A DNA stretch of 64,000 bases from positions 496,001 to 560,000 of the forward strand of contig JAAROD010000076.1 of the NCBI GenBank assembly GCA_012274445.1, written 5' to 3'. The DNA comes from Sclerotiophoma versabilis. Taxonomy: Eukaryota > Ascomycota > Dothideomycetes > Pleosporales > Didymellaceae. Each line of letters starts with the position of its first letter. The stretch's first letter is position 1. Shown one piece after another: positions 1 to 12,823 of the stretch. Both the position numbers and the translations under genes were made by a program. The notes under the pieces are model-generated. The model searched no databases. It was not told where the DNA came from and saw only the letters and a list, made by a program, of their open reading frames with translations.

Positions 1-252
1 TGGTGTCGACCTGCTCAAGGTGGCTAGCCTACCCGCCTGACTGCCGTGAGCACGAGGCGATCGACGTTCACCCAAACCGGAAGGAGCAAAGGACCCGTCA
101 GGTTGTTACCCGTTTGGGCACAATGAGCGACGCTACCCCGCGCTCGTTTAGGGTTGATGGAAGTTGCCTTGCGGATAGTCTTCAATATCGTAGATCAGAG
201 GGATATCGGCGGAAAATTAGTCATATCCGAGTTCGCAAAAACACTTCTTTGA
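1..252. other. Left-edge sequence, no gene recognised
   Basis: GC-balanced sequence downstream of the oxygenase-like gene that ends at 253. Its open frames are short and lack recognisable motifs. It is probably the 3' untranslated/intergenic part of that minus-strand gene. Confidence 0.4.
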
Positions 253-1188
253 TTACTCCCAAAAGCACACTATGCGCGCCTCGATGCTCTCTCTAGGTGG
301 CTCTTTATCTGAGCCAGGCAGCTTGAACGCCGTGTGTGGGCATCGCCAGCCTGGCTTGCTCTGGTCAGTATCGTACCCCTTGAACACTACAATCTCATCG
401 GGTGTCATCTCGGACAAGTAGTACCACCGATGTTGCTGTTCCTCTTTTGCATGGCTCATGACGTAATTTCCTGACTTCACACCGCTCCGAAATTCTCGCA
501 GGCGAAGCTGGTAATCGGAGTCCGGGACGGTCGTGGCATCACAGACGGCCAGAGGATCCTTACGAAGGGTCTTGAGAGGGCGCCATGCACCGAGATATGC
601 GTAGCGTGAGCTTGTCTCATAGCGTGAAGAGATATGAGGAGGCAGGCTGAGTTCCTGCTTGGTGCCTTCGAGAAATACAGGATCGCCGCAGTAGTCGACG
701 TGAGGGTGGCCAGTCGGTATGTCCTGCCAACGGCCGTGAGCGTCTAGCTTGCCTTTGTCAGAGGGTGAAGAGTGTGCCCGGACTACGTGATTGAAGACAA
801 AAGCTGTTGAAGCGCCGGTTCTGACAAAGTCAGTATTCTCTCTCTACTTGAGTGTGCACGATGCAGGGTTGAACGGTGCAGCTCACAAGCTCTTTGCTAG
901 TGCCTCCAGTTCAGAGTAGTAATCCTGACGGATTGTTTCTTCAGTGCTGGAACTGTCGGCTCTTTGTTGAGACGGGAGCCTGACGAACTTGAAGCCGTTG
1001 TTATCTAGAGTGAAGTCTTGCCGGCTGTGACGGACGTCGCGAATGGTCATGGACCGAGTGTACTCATCACCGACACCCAAGTACCGCTTCTTCCATGCAG
1101 AGGTGGGTATCGGTACATTGAGGGCTGGGAAGTAGTTGATATCTGCAGCAACACAGCCTCTGCTACCAAGGTCTTCGAGCGAGACCAT
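253..1188 (-). CDS. CmcJ/AsaB/NvfI-family oxygenase-like protein
   Basis: Two exons on the minus strand, 1188-887 and 820-253, are joined across a 66 bp GTGAGC...CTGACTTTGTCAG intron (821-886) and encode 289 residues. The product resembles the fungal family named after cephalosporin methoxylase subunit CmcJ, AsaB and the GA4-desaturase-like proteins, which are non-haem Fe(II)/2-oxoglutarate-type enzymes of secondary metabolism. Visible family features are an HVD metal-binding-like motif (His141-x-Asp143), a WRPL block after it, an FKGYDT stretch, then CPHTAF with a candidate distal His and a RESIEAR tail. Length is typical. The ATG at 1188 lies just before the expected short N-terminus. It diverges from the kinesin gene, so no biosynthetic cluster is apparent; the substrate cannot be told from sequence. 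Confidence 0.82.
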
Positions 1189-1772
1189 GATTAGTTTGTG
1201 GATTTGAAGACGCTGAGGCTGATTGAGGTCAACCAGACTTGCGCTCGCAGAGCTTCATGTTGGCGGGGTCAGCGGATCCGCGGAGTGCCCAGGAAGGAGG
1301 GGCAAGCCTCGTGCACTTTGACAAACTATCTTATTCAGCCTGCCTCCATCGAAGCAGCAACCACCAACGCATCCCTCATGACGTCGTCGTTGCAGCACGT
1401 GGATGCTGAAGCCGTCCTTGCTCGATCGAGCGTCCCGGGGTTCGAGCAGCTCGCAGGACCGTGTACAACAAGCCCTATGACCAGACCTTCCACAACCTCT
1501 CACGTCTCTAGAACCGCAAGGGAGGTTGCCGGTTGACAGGATGGATCGGAGACATGCTGGCGGTGTGGGGCGCGGCAAGTGGAGCGGTCACGTGGCTGCA
1601 CAGGGTCGGTCGCGGGTTCCTTGTTGGCATGGCAACGAGTCGTTTTCGGTGCACGAACTTGGCGCACCGTCACCCAGCACAACATTCCGCAACCACACTC
1701 ACAGCCACCGTATCCACTCTGAGGGGCAGTTGCGCTGCATTTCTGGACTACTAACATATCTAGAGCGCAACC
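1189..1772. other. Divergent intergenic region, oxygenase-like gene / kinesin
   Basis: This 584 bp sits between two genes transcribed away from each other and presumably carries both promoters. Frames are open by chance on both strands, because of GC content, but show no protein-family motif. I see no clear TATA box or repeat. Confidence 0.5.
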
Positions 1773-4700
1773 ATGGCGAGCGCCGGCGCGTCGTCTATCG
1801 CGGTCACTGTGCGCGTCCGCCCGTTTACCATCCGCGAAGCTGCACAGCTCACCAAGACCGACGACTCGACGCTGTTCCTCGGAGATGGCTCGCTTGCCGC
1901 TGCACCTACCCCACGCATAACCTCCAAGGGGGGCATTCGGCCAGTCATCAAGGTCCTTGACGAACGATGCCTGTACGCCGCCCATGCTTGCAACAACACA
2001 GCACAGTAGTAACTAACATGCATGCAGCATCTTCGACCCGCCAGAGGACAACCCAGTGCATAAGACCGGACGGTTATACGCCCCTCAAGGAAAGCGTGTG
2101 AAGGACCAGACATTCGCTTTCGACCGCGTTTTCGACGACACTACCTCGCAGGCCGATATCTACGAGTCAACCGCAAAGCCGCTGCTGGACAACGTCCTGG
2201 ACGGATACAATGCAACGGTCTTTGCCTATGGCGCTACAGGATGTGGAAAGACACATACCATCACGTACGTGCTGACACCTGCACATGGCGAAGGGGTGCT
2301 GACTGTGATGCAGAGGAACGCCGAGCGATCCTGGAATCATCTTCCTGACCATGCAAGAATTGTTTGAGAAGATCAACGAACGATCAGAGGAGAAGGTCAC
2401 CGAAGTCACACTGTCGTACCTGGAAATCTACAACGAAACTATCCGTGATCTTCTGGTTGAGGGCGGCAGCAAGACTCCTCTGATGTTGCGAGAGGACTCG
2501 AACCAAGCCGTCTCCGTTGCAGGCCTTACCAGCCATCGTCCTACAGATGTAAGAGTTAGAACAACCTATGTGCCGTTGCATTTCTGACATCCTATAGGTC
2601 AACGAAGTCATGGAGATGATCGTCCGTGGTAACGATCTACGAACAATGTCCCCAACCGAAGCTAACGCAACCTCTTCTCGATCGCACGCCGTTCTTCAGA
2701 TCAACGTTTCCTCAAAAGACCGCAACGCTTCGGTGAACGAACCTCACACAATGGCTACCCTCAGCATCATCGATCTGGCAGGTAGTGAGCGCGCCAGTGC
2801 TACAAAGAACAGAGGTGCGCGTCTGACTGAAGGCGCAAACATCAACAAGTCCTTACTGGCTCTGGGAAGCTGCATCAACGCTTTGTGCGACGTCCGGAAA
2901 CACAACCACATTCCCTACCGAAACTCCAAGCTCACACGACTGCTCAAATTTTCTCTCGGTGGAAACTGCAAGACCGTCATGATTGTTTGCGTCAGTCCGT
3001 CGAGCGTACACTTTGATGAGACGCAAAACACTCTACGATATGCCAATCGCGCGAAGAACATCCAGACCAAAGTCACCAAGAATGTCTTTAATGTAAACCG
3101 GCACGTCAAGGACTATTTGAAGAAGATTGACGAGCAGAGAGCGCTGATCGACGAGTTGATGAAGAAGCAGAAGGACTCAGATAGTGCGTCGCTAGCCAAG
3201 TTCCAGAAGCAGAACGAGAAGAAGGAGGGCATAATGAGGGACGCTTTCATACGTTTGAGACAGGCCTACGCCGATTCGGAGACCGATCGTAGGGATAGGT
3301 TGAATATCATGAGGACGCTGAAGCATACGGAGAAGCGCATCTCTCTCGTCTCTGCATGGGTCGCGGCTTTCGACACTGTCTGTGAAATGCGCGAGAACGA
3401 AGAGATGCCTTCACAGATAATCGCAATGAGGGATACAGCGATCGGTATATCGGCAGAACTTGAACAGTCTAGACAACACCACCACAGACGGCTCGAGCGA
3501 TCAACATGGGCGTCGAAGCTCGACACTGCTCTCAACTTCGGCTTAAGGCAGCTAACGGACCTTGACGGAACTACTAACGGACCTGATGCAGCGAATCTTA
3601 CCAGAGAATACCAGATCCTAAAGTCGAACGCCGAACGAGAAGTATTGAGTGTACTTCTGGAACAAGAGAGAGGAGGTGATGCGGCCACTGTGCAGGTCCT
3701 CGTACAAGCGCACATTGAGACGGTGACTATCCTGAGCCAGATCACACAGATGGACGAAGCTCAGGCAGTCGAAACCGCGAGGAAATTGCTCGCCAAGATC
3801 ATGAACGCGTGTACCAGCGCAACAGCCCAGGTCATTCGACCAGACGGCGGTCTACCCGTCACAGAATTCTTTGCGCCCAGCCACAAGGGCACGCCGAAAA
3901 GAAGAAAGCCGGTGAACGTCATGGATCCGTCCCCTGTGAAAGCGATTCCTATGCCATCTTTCGCAGATGCACCGCATCTCACTTCATCGCCTATGAAGGC
4001 CTCGCCGCGGCGCAAGAAGATGGTTGCAGTCAAGAAGGGTGTTCAGTTCTCGCCTGCAAAGAAGAGGCCGACGTCACCATCAAAGGCCAAGCGAGGTGTC
4101 CGTTGGCGCGACGATAACGAGAACGGTACTCTGGCAGACTTCAAGACACCGGAGCACGTAGAAACAACACCAACAGGCTCTTCATTCGACATGCCCCCTC
4201 CAACGTTCTCAGCGTACGTTCCAGAGCCTGCAATAAATGACGGCGGTTCTTCGCCCATTCCTGTACCGCCAACAACATCTATGGACATCAAGCCTCGCTC
4301 GGCGTCCAGCCGCTTTGCAGCAGGCTTTCTTTCGAAGAAGTCAGACGGCTCGCCGATGCCCATCAGGAATGCCTACAGCTCAGACTCAGACACTTCGCCT
4401 CTGCGCGAGATCGGCACAAATACTGTCCGCCCTTCGGCTCTGAGCAATGTGGAGCCTGCATCCGGGGCGCCAAACTCTGCAAACGATAGCGGCAACAACT
4501 CTGCCGCTGAGGAAGATGGCTGGTCGGTCGATCCTTCCGAGGCAAACCAAATTCGTACTGCAATCAAACGCCGTTCGTCTACCACTAAAGCTGTGCCGGC
4601 CAGTAGGACACAGCGACATCGCAGCCCCAGCACCACCTCCTCAAGCCCTCCAAACGAGAATAGCATCTCAGCCAGTGCGGCACGCCGTATGGTCAAGAAC

Positions 4701-4904
4701 AACCATGAGGGCGAGTGGAAACCCAGCGTCCTGAGCCCACGCTCGGCCCCCATCGTTAAGGGCGCTGTGCGACGCACGACAGTGGCAGCATCTGGAGAAG
4801 ATCGACCCGCAGCTGGCACGCTGAACCGCGCGCCCATACGGGTTGTTAGCAACTCCTCGGTCAGAGGCAGTCTCGCCCCAGGGGCCAAGGGTGTCTGGCG
4901 CTGA
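1773..4904 (+). CDS. Kinesin-8 family motor protein (Kip3/Klp5/Klp6-like)
   Basis: Four exons (1773-1972, 2028-2264, 2314-2548, 2598-4904) with 49-55 bp introns encode 992 residues. The N-terminal motor domain (about 1-350) carries the P-loop GATGCGKTHT at about 135-144, switch I NATSSRSHA near 247 and switch II DLAGSE near 283, followed by the neck motif NRAKNI. The GATGCGKTHTITG form of the P-loop and the DPPEDNP block before it are typical of kinesin-8 motors, plus-end-directed depolymerases that limit microtubule length in the spindle and position nuclei. A helical stalk region (about 390-600) and a long Ser/Pro/Lys-rich disordered tail with basic clusters follow; this tail could bind microtubules. 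The first intron has a clear AACTAAC branch site. Two-member fungal kinesin-8 systems exist, so the exact paralogue is not assigned. Confidence 0.95.
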
Positions 4905-6176
4905 TGACTCTTCCTGTCTACTATTGCTAATGTTTTGTCCAGAGAAGTGGACTTTTTGATATCTCGTCATCGCTTTCGTTTTGCATACGGTCGGTCATCT
5001 ACTTCCTCTGGCATCTGAGTTTACCGTCATGGGCATCGCGGCGTTGTTGCTCATCAAGGCTGCAAACAAACAATATTGAAGCATTATTAGATACACGGTC
5101 GATTCTTCTAGGTCTGGAGTGGGTCAGCTTGCCTATGGCAGCTCACCACTGGCGTTTGGGTTGTTTGTCTATCATGCTCACCTTGCATTCTTTCTTCAAC
5201 TGGCACTTTAGAAATGCTGCGCTGGTACCGCGAATCCCTGTAGCATATCTATTCTCACGACGTCAATGACAAGCGTTCAAAATAGCAAAGCAGCGTAGGG
5301 TGCACCTTCCATACCCACTCTTGGTGACTAGTGTTGTATATAGCATTTCACTCCTGGTGACCCTCACCTTCTCACCGACATGCAGCTTAGATGAAAAGAG
5401 ACCCACCACTCCCTGTATTGTCTCGTCGAGCAAAGACAGACCTACTCCGCACCCCGCCAATTATACGTGTATACTGCCATGCTACAAGAGGTAAGCAACC
5501 CAGATCCAGCCCCACGAACCAGAATAATCACCACCGCTGATGTACCACTTACTGCCATCCCAAAGGACAACAACAACAATAAAGAAGCCTGGATTAAGAC
5601 GAGCACTCGCACTTTGATTATTGAATATGAGCTGTTAATGGCCAAGGATGCCTGCCTGTGCTTCAACGGTGAGAAAGGTAACAAACATGTCAGATTCTCA
5701 AAACTACAAGAAAACTGGCGAGTGTAATAATGTAATGCTTTGGAGAGGTGGAAAAATCGAAATACCGCCGCCTTGGAGCAACATTGTCGCCCGTTCCCAT
5801 TGAACAAATTTAGCAATGACGCCTGGTCATGCATAAAATTCCATGTTGAAAGAAATCCAGTCCCGTCTTGCGTGGAGATCAGACCGGTTTTTGAACAGAG
5901 AAGAAGAAGAACAATAACAACAACAACAACATGACAGAACTCCGTGACGCCGGGCATTTGTGGTATCTTGCGAGCGAGCCCTTTGCGATGGAAAGGGGGA
6001 GGATCGCGAACCCAGATGAGATGATGCTATGGTGTTTGAATTGAAAGGGACAAGACAAAGGGAAAAATGGTATGTGAGAAGTATCTTGTTTGCTCGGCAT
6101 CGGAAGGTGGTGGAGGGAAGAATGGAGGACTGGAGTGCTGTTCGTCATCAAGGGTGAGACGGGCTGTGTGCGAAGC
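4905..6176. other. Convergent intergenic region
   Basis: About 1.27 kb between the 3' ends of the kinesin and of the large minus-strand gene. It holds purine-rich simple sequence at about 5903-5931 (AAGAAG then AACAAC triplets). The open frames on both strands here are low-complexity products of these triplets, so I call no gene. Confidence 0.5.
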
Positions 6177-9100
6177 TCAGATCTTGCGACGGACGGTGAA
6201 TTTGCGCTCCATGGTTGCTGCGGGCAGCGCTTCCGCGAAGAGGTCTCGTGCTAGTGCCATGTCAGTACAGGTTCGCGTCTTAGGAAGAGTGTGAGAGTGG
6301 TAGGACTGGCGTGCGACTTACCCTCAGCGCTGTCGAACATGATCAAGATATCGTCATGCTCGCCGGGATACTCAATCTCATCCAGACACACAAACCTCCT
6401 CTTGACACCGACCCAGCCTGTCAGCCTGCCCTCAGCCTTTTGCATTTTGCCCTCTCCACGGCGCTGGTCGACAGGCAAGGCGAACTTTGCGTCCACGAGC
6501 TTCAGGCCAAATTTGCCGCCGCTGTCTTTCTTCTCGAACGTGTCCATGCTCGAGAGTCGGAAGTTCATTGCGTCGGCGTGCGAGAAGTCTTCGAAGAAGG
6601 CGAGTAGCTGCACGACGTTGTCCTGGTGCACGATTTGTAGCCGGATCGTGTTGGCTGTCCATTGCTTGTAGATAGGGACGACCATACGCCGGCGGGAGAT
6701 GGAGAATGTGCTTGCAATGCTAACTCATGTCAGTACAAAGCGTTCATTTCGATTGAAATGCCTCCTAGGAATTGGAGAATTTTGGGAACGTACCCGTCAA
6801 ATTTGACCTCGAAGCCCGTAACTGCAAGTTGGAATGCGTGCAGATCTTTAAACGAGTTGAATGCCAAGCGACGAATAGTCGATGCGTTTGTCAGTGTGCG
6901 CAGCAGGTCGGCCAGCGCGTCGGGAACATCTTTGTCAGTGCGGCTGCTGTCGACTGCGACGGCCATGTCTTGCTGGGGGTTGCGGAGGAGTGTGAGGTCT
7001 GCGGCGCCGTCGGTCGGAAGGCGAACGAGGATCTCGCCAGGGCCTGGTGTTGTCAGTATTTCCAACTCAACAAGGAACGAATTTCAAAAAACTCACCTAA
7101 ATTCATACGATCGGAGATGATACCCGCGCTGTGCCGGCATACAATTCTCAGACTCTCGCTCATGACTGTTGGTGCTGCTTCTAGGCCTGCGGCTTCGGGG
7201 TCTTGATTTACTGTTTTGGCTTCCTGCCACTGTAGTTTTTCGAGGACGCGGCTGCCGACGGCGCTGAAGGCGTCTGCTTGGTCGGCGCTCTCGATGCTGA
7301 AGGATTTGAGAGGCACCTGGGCGAATGTCATCTCGCCAGGCGCAATGTTCATGGATGTAAATGTGCCGAACAAATGGTTTCGGTCATTAGCATCCTGGAA
7401 GACTAGGTGTACCGTGCACAATCTAGGTCTCTGTTCTCCCGCCCCTTCGCGGAAGTGCAGCCTCATTGCTGGAGATTGGTCGTTCTCGGTGACGTACTCG
7501 AAGTTCATGGGCTCTTGTTTTGTGCCCAGTTCGTGTTCGACGAAGCTCAATTGCTTGTTCTTCTGCGCTGTAACCAGCACCAGTCTGTAGCCTCGGTGCA
7601 GCTTGCGCTTTCCTGTGCCTTCACTGCTGCGATCGAACTTTTCGAACACCATAAGTTTGCAGCCGTGCACGCGTTCCGGTGGGAAAGCTGCAGGGTTGGC
7701 CGGATCTTTGTAGCTCGCTTCTCGTAGGTAGAGCTTGCAGGAAAAGCGTTCATTGACTCGCTCCCTCATGCTTGATTCCACACGGTTGGTGTGGTCCACA
7801 ATCGCCCATAAGTTACGCCAATCTCCCTCGTTCAGCTCGAGGTTGAGGATGAAGCCGTGGTGCAGCTGGAGGCATAGCTGTCGTGACTGCTTTTTCCAGC
7901 TAATGTCCTTCCAGGTTGGCCCGGCCGCAGAGTTTAATCCTACAATCAGGTTGAGGTCCTCATTCTGGCTACAGATAGCGAGTCTGGTCGAGTACTCTTC
8001 CTTGGAACGCAGAACGGTAATCGCGGCAGACATGGGGACACGGTCAGTGTTGGCGTCGTCAGTCGACATGGTAGCTGTGGCGAACATCCTGAAGTAGCAG
8101 AATTCATTCTTTGTATCAGTCAAAGGCAAGTATTGTGACAGGCTTGGCTGCTGCGACTGTGGTCCGACCCTCGTGTTCTTGTATTTGATGCCAGATAGTA
8201 CACTTGCAGCAATTGGGTCGAATCTCGGATATTCTTCCCAGATGTTTTGGTTCTGCCCCTGGATAAGAGCTGCTGTTGGTGGCATGCTTTGATGCTTCTT
8301 CATTGACCCAGTCAGAAGCTTCATGTAGTGGAAGATGGCGCTCTTGGTCTCGAAAGCCTCGGTAGCTGCAACATCGCCAGCTTGTCTGGCGGCATCAGCC
8401 TTGGCATCTTCAGGCTGACCAGCGTACGGGCTCAGGGCGGGGTGTCCCGGAAGGACTTCAGCACAAACCCACAGCGCTTTGGCCAGGTCCACGTGTGGCT
8501 GGGTGAGACGTTCCTGCTGCGGCTCTGCGGTCTTGGGCCGACTCCTGATAAGGTTTTCCATCCCAGCACGGCCCTTCAAGAACCACCAAGTTGCGACTCG
8601 AGCCCATTTCAACGGTGAGTGGTCGTGGAGATTGCCGCCAAGCTGTGCTGTCAGGGCGAAGATGCCATTCATGTGAATGACACGTTCCGCGAAGTCCTTG
8701 AATGCAGCATCGCCGAGCATCCTAGTATCTGAGCGAGCGAGAGAGCCGCCCAATCTCATACTGATGTCCTGCCTTGGCCGGATGGTGAAAGCTGGTTCGG
8801 TGGCTTGGGAGATGGAGCCCTGCAAGCCTTGTGGTTGAGAGAGGGAGTTTTGTGGTTGTGAAACAGAGGCTTGTGTCCTAGGCTGAGCGGGCGGTTGCTG
8901 TGGTTGCGTAGGTGGTTTGGCGGGCTGTAGAGCTGATGGGGTATCTAGGTGAAGTTCGTCTGTGGCGGATTGGGGCGGTTTGGCTGAGAAGGGTGCTTTC
9001 TCCATTGAAGCTGGTGTTTGCTGAATAGAGGAGTTGGTTGTGGCAGAGAAGGGCTCTGACCTCCCAGGCGACGAATGTGCGTCTGAAGGTCTGCTCTGGT

Positions 9101-10628
9101 GTGTAGAGACGGAGGAAGATGGCTGATGAGAGTCTGTGTCGAGTGGAAATGTGCCTGGAGGCATGGGTCGCCGCCCTGGCGATGGCCCGCGTGCTCTCGA
9201 CCGCTGTGGATCCTCTGCATCCAGACCTCTTGGTGGTGACTGATGCGAGGGTTGTGTTGTTCGGGCTTGCGGTGGTGAGTGACGCGATGGCTGGACTGGC
9301 GGGGCTGACGGCGGTGTCCTGCCGCCCATGTGAGCATTGTAGGTCGTTGGCGGAGTGCCGACCTGAAATGGATCGGACTGCAACGAGCTCGCGTCTGAGG
9401 CACGCTTCCCTTCGGCAGCACGCTGCTGTGCCTCGTGCAAGGCCCGCCCTTCTTCGGCCCTCATCTTGTGCTTCACCTTGGCGGAGAAGGAGTTGGGGTC
9501 CTCTGGCTCGCTCTGCAGGAAGCGCTCGACCATGAGGGCTCTCGACTCCAGCGGCGACTCTGCTTCTTCTTGCTCGACAAAGCGCATCTCTGGCAGGCGC
9601 GGCACGGCCGGGGCTGAGGGCACGCGGTCCAGCGAGGAGCTGTCCGAGTCGTCGGCGATGTCGGTGAAGCCGGTCTGTGTGCGCCTGAGGGGCTGTGGCC
9701 TGAAGTCGTCGGCCTCTTCGAGGGTGGGTGGCAGCACGGGGGCCTTCCTCTCCGCCGTGGGCGAAGGGTTGCTGTCCGAGTCGTGCGAGTAGGCCGAGTG
9801 GGCCGAGTCCTTGCTGGGACGGCGTGCTGGCGGGGGGTCGTCGTGCAGCATGTCGAAGCCGGTGGGTGCGCGGGCGAGGGCCCGGGGGCGGTCTCCCAGA
9901 CCCATTGGGCCCAGGCGCGGCGGGGCCTGGGGCGGGGGCTGTGCGTAGGTGTTGATGTGGCCGATGCCGAGCTTCTGCTGCAGCGGCGGCGACATCTCGC
10001 CCTGGTTGGTGAGGGTGCGGGTGAAGCTGTTGCGCGGGGCGGCGGTCTGCGAGGTCTGCGAGTCGGAGCGCGTCATGCCGTGGAACTGCGGCGTCCGGGC
10101 GGTGACGTGGGCGTCGTCCTGGACGGACTGCGGCGGCGGCGGCGGGCGGTCGGCGGCAGACAGGCTGCTGGCCTTTTTGCGGCGCGAGACGTCCAGCGAG
10201 GGCTCCTCGCACTCGTCGCCGCCATGGCCGATGACGTCGGGCTGGGTGCGGGCAAAGGTGACGGTCAGCCCCCTCTTGCGCGTGCCCGTCCGCAGGCCGC
10301 CAGGGCCGGGGCTCTTGCGGGCGGCGGCGGCGCTGCTGAGGATCTCGTGGGCGCCGGGCCAGCGCTGGGCGCGGGCAACGTCGATGCGGGGCTTCGCGGC
10401 GAGGAAGGCGGCGGCGGCCTGCTGCTGGGCGGTGGCCTTGTCGGTCGAGGGCCGCAGGAAGTCGTTGATGTCGTCGTTCAGCTTGAACGTGTCGGCGCGC
10501 TTCGTCCGGGGCTGCTCCTCGGGCGGCGCGTCGTCCTTGGCGAAGTACTTGGTGCGCCAGCGGCTGCCCTTGCTGAGCAGCTTGCTGCCGGCCTCGCGGG
10601 CGTCGTCGAGGCGGGCGTCGACCATCAT
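6177..10628 (-). CDS. Large uncharacterised fungal protein, 1,417 residues
   Basis: Four minus-strand exons: 10628-7097, 7043-6794, 6719-6322 and 6250-6177, with introns of 53, 74 and 71 bp that all have consensus ends and preserve frame. The protein starts at a double Met (MMVDARLDDAREAGSKLL) and ends ERKFTVRRKI. The first 620 or so residues are Pro/Ser/Gln-rich and predicted disordered. The rest is non-repetitive and looks folded, with alternating hydrophobic beta-rich stretches (for example residues around RLAICSQNEDLNLIVGL), and could contain PH-like modules; that is a guess from texture. I do not recognise a named family, though the C-terminal half reads like a conserved Pezizomycotina protein. 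The very GC-rich 5' half creates long antisense and shifted frames that are not genes. It faces the 1,158-residue protein gene across 3.8 kb. Confidence 0.85.
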
Positions 10629-10888
10629 GTCCCGAGTCGGTCAGCGGCTGGGGGCGGGCGTCGAGCTGGTGGTGGCTCCTGGAGGGGTGTCGCGTGCCTG
10701 GCGGGCGGCCGTCGTCGTCGTCTGCGTCTGCGTGTGCGGCTGCGGCTGCGTGTGCTCGATTGGCTGCGGCGCTAGGGGACGTGGTCGGAGGGACAGCGGG
10801 AGTGGTGCGCCCAATGCGAAACAGGGCGTTGCACCTCCAATTCCAGGAGACAGGCGGCTGCAGCCAGCGTGCGCGGGTGCAGGAGGCG

Positions 10889-10957
10889 TGCAGGCGGTGC
10901 AGGCGGTGCAGACGGTGCAGACGGTGCAGACGGGGCGGACGGGGCAGACGGTGCGGA
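10889..10957. repeat. 9-bp minisatellite upstream of the large minus-strand gene
   Basis: About seven units of GGTGCAGAC/GGTGCAGGC with late variants (GGGGCGGAC). It lies about 260 bp upstream of the ATG at 10628, so in the promoter or 5' untranslated region. The unit length keeps frames open on both strands, which explains the Cys-Arg-Arg, Gly-Ala-Asp and similar low-complexity translations around it. Confidence 0.85.
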
Positions 10958-11280
10958 TCGAGGCAGAGCAGGAGAGGACACAAAGACACACCAACCCGCA
11001 CCAGGAACCGGTGCTCTCCTAGCTGCGGTGCGACCTTGGAGTGCAGCCGCTTATTAGGGCGGCTAGCGCTGTTTGCTGCCAGCAGGGACCGACCTTATCG
11101 TGCTGGAGCCTGCCGCGGCGGGAGGGGAGCGTCAGCAGAGCGCCGTCTTGCACGCCTCTGCTGCGAAATGACACGCCTCAAGGGAGGCAGACGCCAACGC
11201 TCGCCGTCGAGGCCGTCGAGGCCGTCGTGCACCTTGAGCGCCGCCCGCCGCTGTCTCGTCTCGCAGGCCTGCCACCGCCC

Positions 11281-11335
11281 GCCAGCACCACCAGCACCGC
11301 CAGCACCGCCAGCACCGCCAGCACCACCACCAACC
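11281..11335. repeat. 9-bp (CAGCACCGC/CAGCACCAC) minisatellite
   Basis: Tandem nonamers in the divergent intergenic region. Frames through them are simple Ala-Ser-Thr/Pro-Ala-Pro or Gly-Gly-Ala repeats, so no protein is called. Confidence 0.8.
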
Positions 11336-11982
11336 CCACACCTCTCGTACTCGAGCACACGAGCGCAGTCTGCAGTCTGTGCGCACTCCCTCCGGCGCAC
11401 TCGCCGCAGCCACTACCGTCACTTGAGCGCTCCTCGCACACGCCTGCCCTGCGCACTGGGCCTCCGCGCACCTTGGTTGCTCCTGCCGCCGTTGAAACGC
11501 ACGCCGCAAAGCTCCTGCGACTATTAATACTCGGTCCATATTAAAGGGTCTCGTTCCCCGCAAGCCGCAGCCTCGCAACGGTCCCTTCGCCCATCCGATC
11601 ATAGTAGCCGCGCCGCCGAGCAGGGGTTCCCGGAAGAGACGTCGACCTGCCTTACATTGCCTTCCCCCATCCACAATCAATCAACCCAGCTCTCTCGACG
11701 CCGGCCTGTCAGCACACACGCCAGCAGGCATCACCTCAGTAGACAGCGGTGCCCCTCCAAATTGCCTTCCCGGAGGGGCAGACCACAATGCCAGACGCGT
11801 CCCAAACCGGCCCAGCGCCCGCATCCTATCGCTCCACTCCACACGGGTGCATGGCCCTAGCTCCCTCGCCTGGCTGATGGCTGCACCAGTCTAGCCGCCT
11901 CGAGCCTGGTGCGTGAAGCGGCTGCAGCTCGCATCCCCATGTCCACATGCTCACCTCTGCCTGCGCACTCACGACCTGCTCG

Positions 11983-12017
11983 TGCCTGGTGCCTGGTGCC
12001 TGGTGCCTGGTGCCTGG
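11983..12017. repeat. Heptamer TGCCTGG tandem array
   Basis: Five consecutive copies of TGCCTGG in non-coding sequence between the divergent genes. No associated function is seen. Confidence 0.85.
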
Positions 12018-12823
12018 CATACTGTGCGCCTGCTGGGAGTGCAGGTGCCACGGTGCTCGCTCGTATCAAGGGGAGATCTGCGGTCAAATGTGTTTCGAGT
12101 CACGACACACGAGAGGGACCGAAATGCCGGGCTAGCGAGAGACAAGGCTGCTTACCTTATGGGCCCTAGATTTCCTCACCACGACCGAGCTCGAGTCTCT
12201 CCCAGGGTTCAAGAGTGCCAAGTCTGATGAATCTCTGCTTGATTCCGTGCTTGGGCTGTGGTGAATGAGCTTGTTTCAGAGTGAATGCCTTCTTTGCTGT
12301 TGTCGAGGTAACGCGCGGTGCGTCGTCATCAGGACATGGTGCAAGTTGAGATCTTCAGGAGAAATGACTAAGGCATGCGATTTTTGAGGAATGTACAAAG
12401 GACATCACTGAGTGCGTTGGGAGCCTTTCCAGCACCAAGTGGAGCCCATCACGCTTACACACACTACATACCTAGTAGGCCCGTGCCAAGTCTCTCGCTG
12501 GTCGGTCCCAGACGTCGACCATGACTTGGGTGCAGTGTTTGAATTCAGGTAATACGAGCAACATTGTCAGGTCCTGATATGCATGCTGTCCTTCTTTTCA
12601 GCATCCAAGTTCACACTGTACAGCCTTCTCCGGCTGGTAGTAGGTAGATTCTGCTAGACATGACGTCACGAGGGCTAGTCATCTTGACGTGTATTGGTGG
12701 ATGAGAAAAGCTGTGCATAGGAAGAAGCTGTGCATAGGAAGAAACGGTGAAGGCCAAAAACAATGCCATCCATCCGCATTCATCTCCTGCAGCTCTCGCA
12801 CTCATCTCTTCCCACGCCTCTAA

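Larger units (their letters stand above)
10629..12823. other. GC-rich divergent intergenic region, left part
   Basis: No gene is recognised. It contains the two nonamer minisatellites annotated separately and a heptamer array at about 11983-12017 (TGCCTGG x5). The composition drops from GC-rich near the minus-strand gene to balanced after 12.1 kb. Confidence 0.5.

Noticed and set aside
5442..5957. A 171-codon minus frame with a hydrophobic start
   Set aside because: The hydrophobic Val/Leu run comes from antisense of AAC/AAG triplet repeats; no family features.
8878..11001. A 700-codon minus-strand frame overlapping the 1,417-residue gene
   Set aside because: It is a shifted frame of the very GC-rich 5' exon, composed of Arg/Ala/Pro/His low complexity without motifs. 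The other frame has spliced continuity and normal composition.
9783..11022. Long plus-strand frames (330 and 357 codons) antisense to the same gene
   Set aside because: They are antisense shadows in GC-rich DNA, Gly/Arg/Val-rich, and end in the nonamer repeats.
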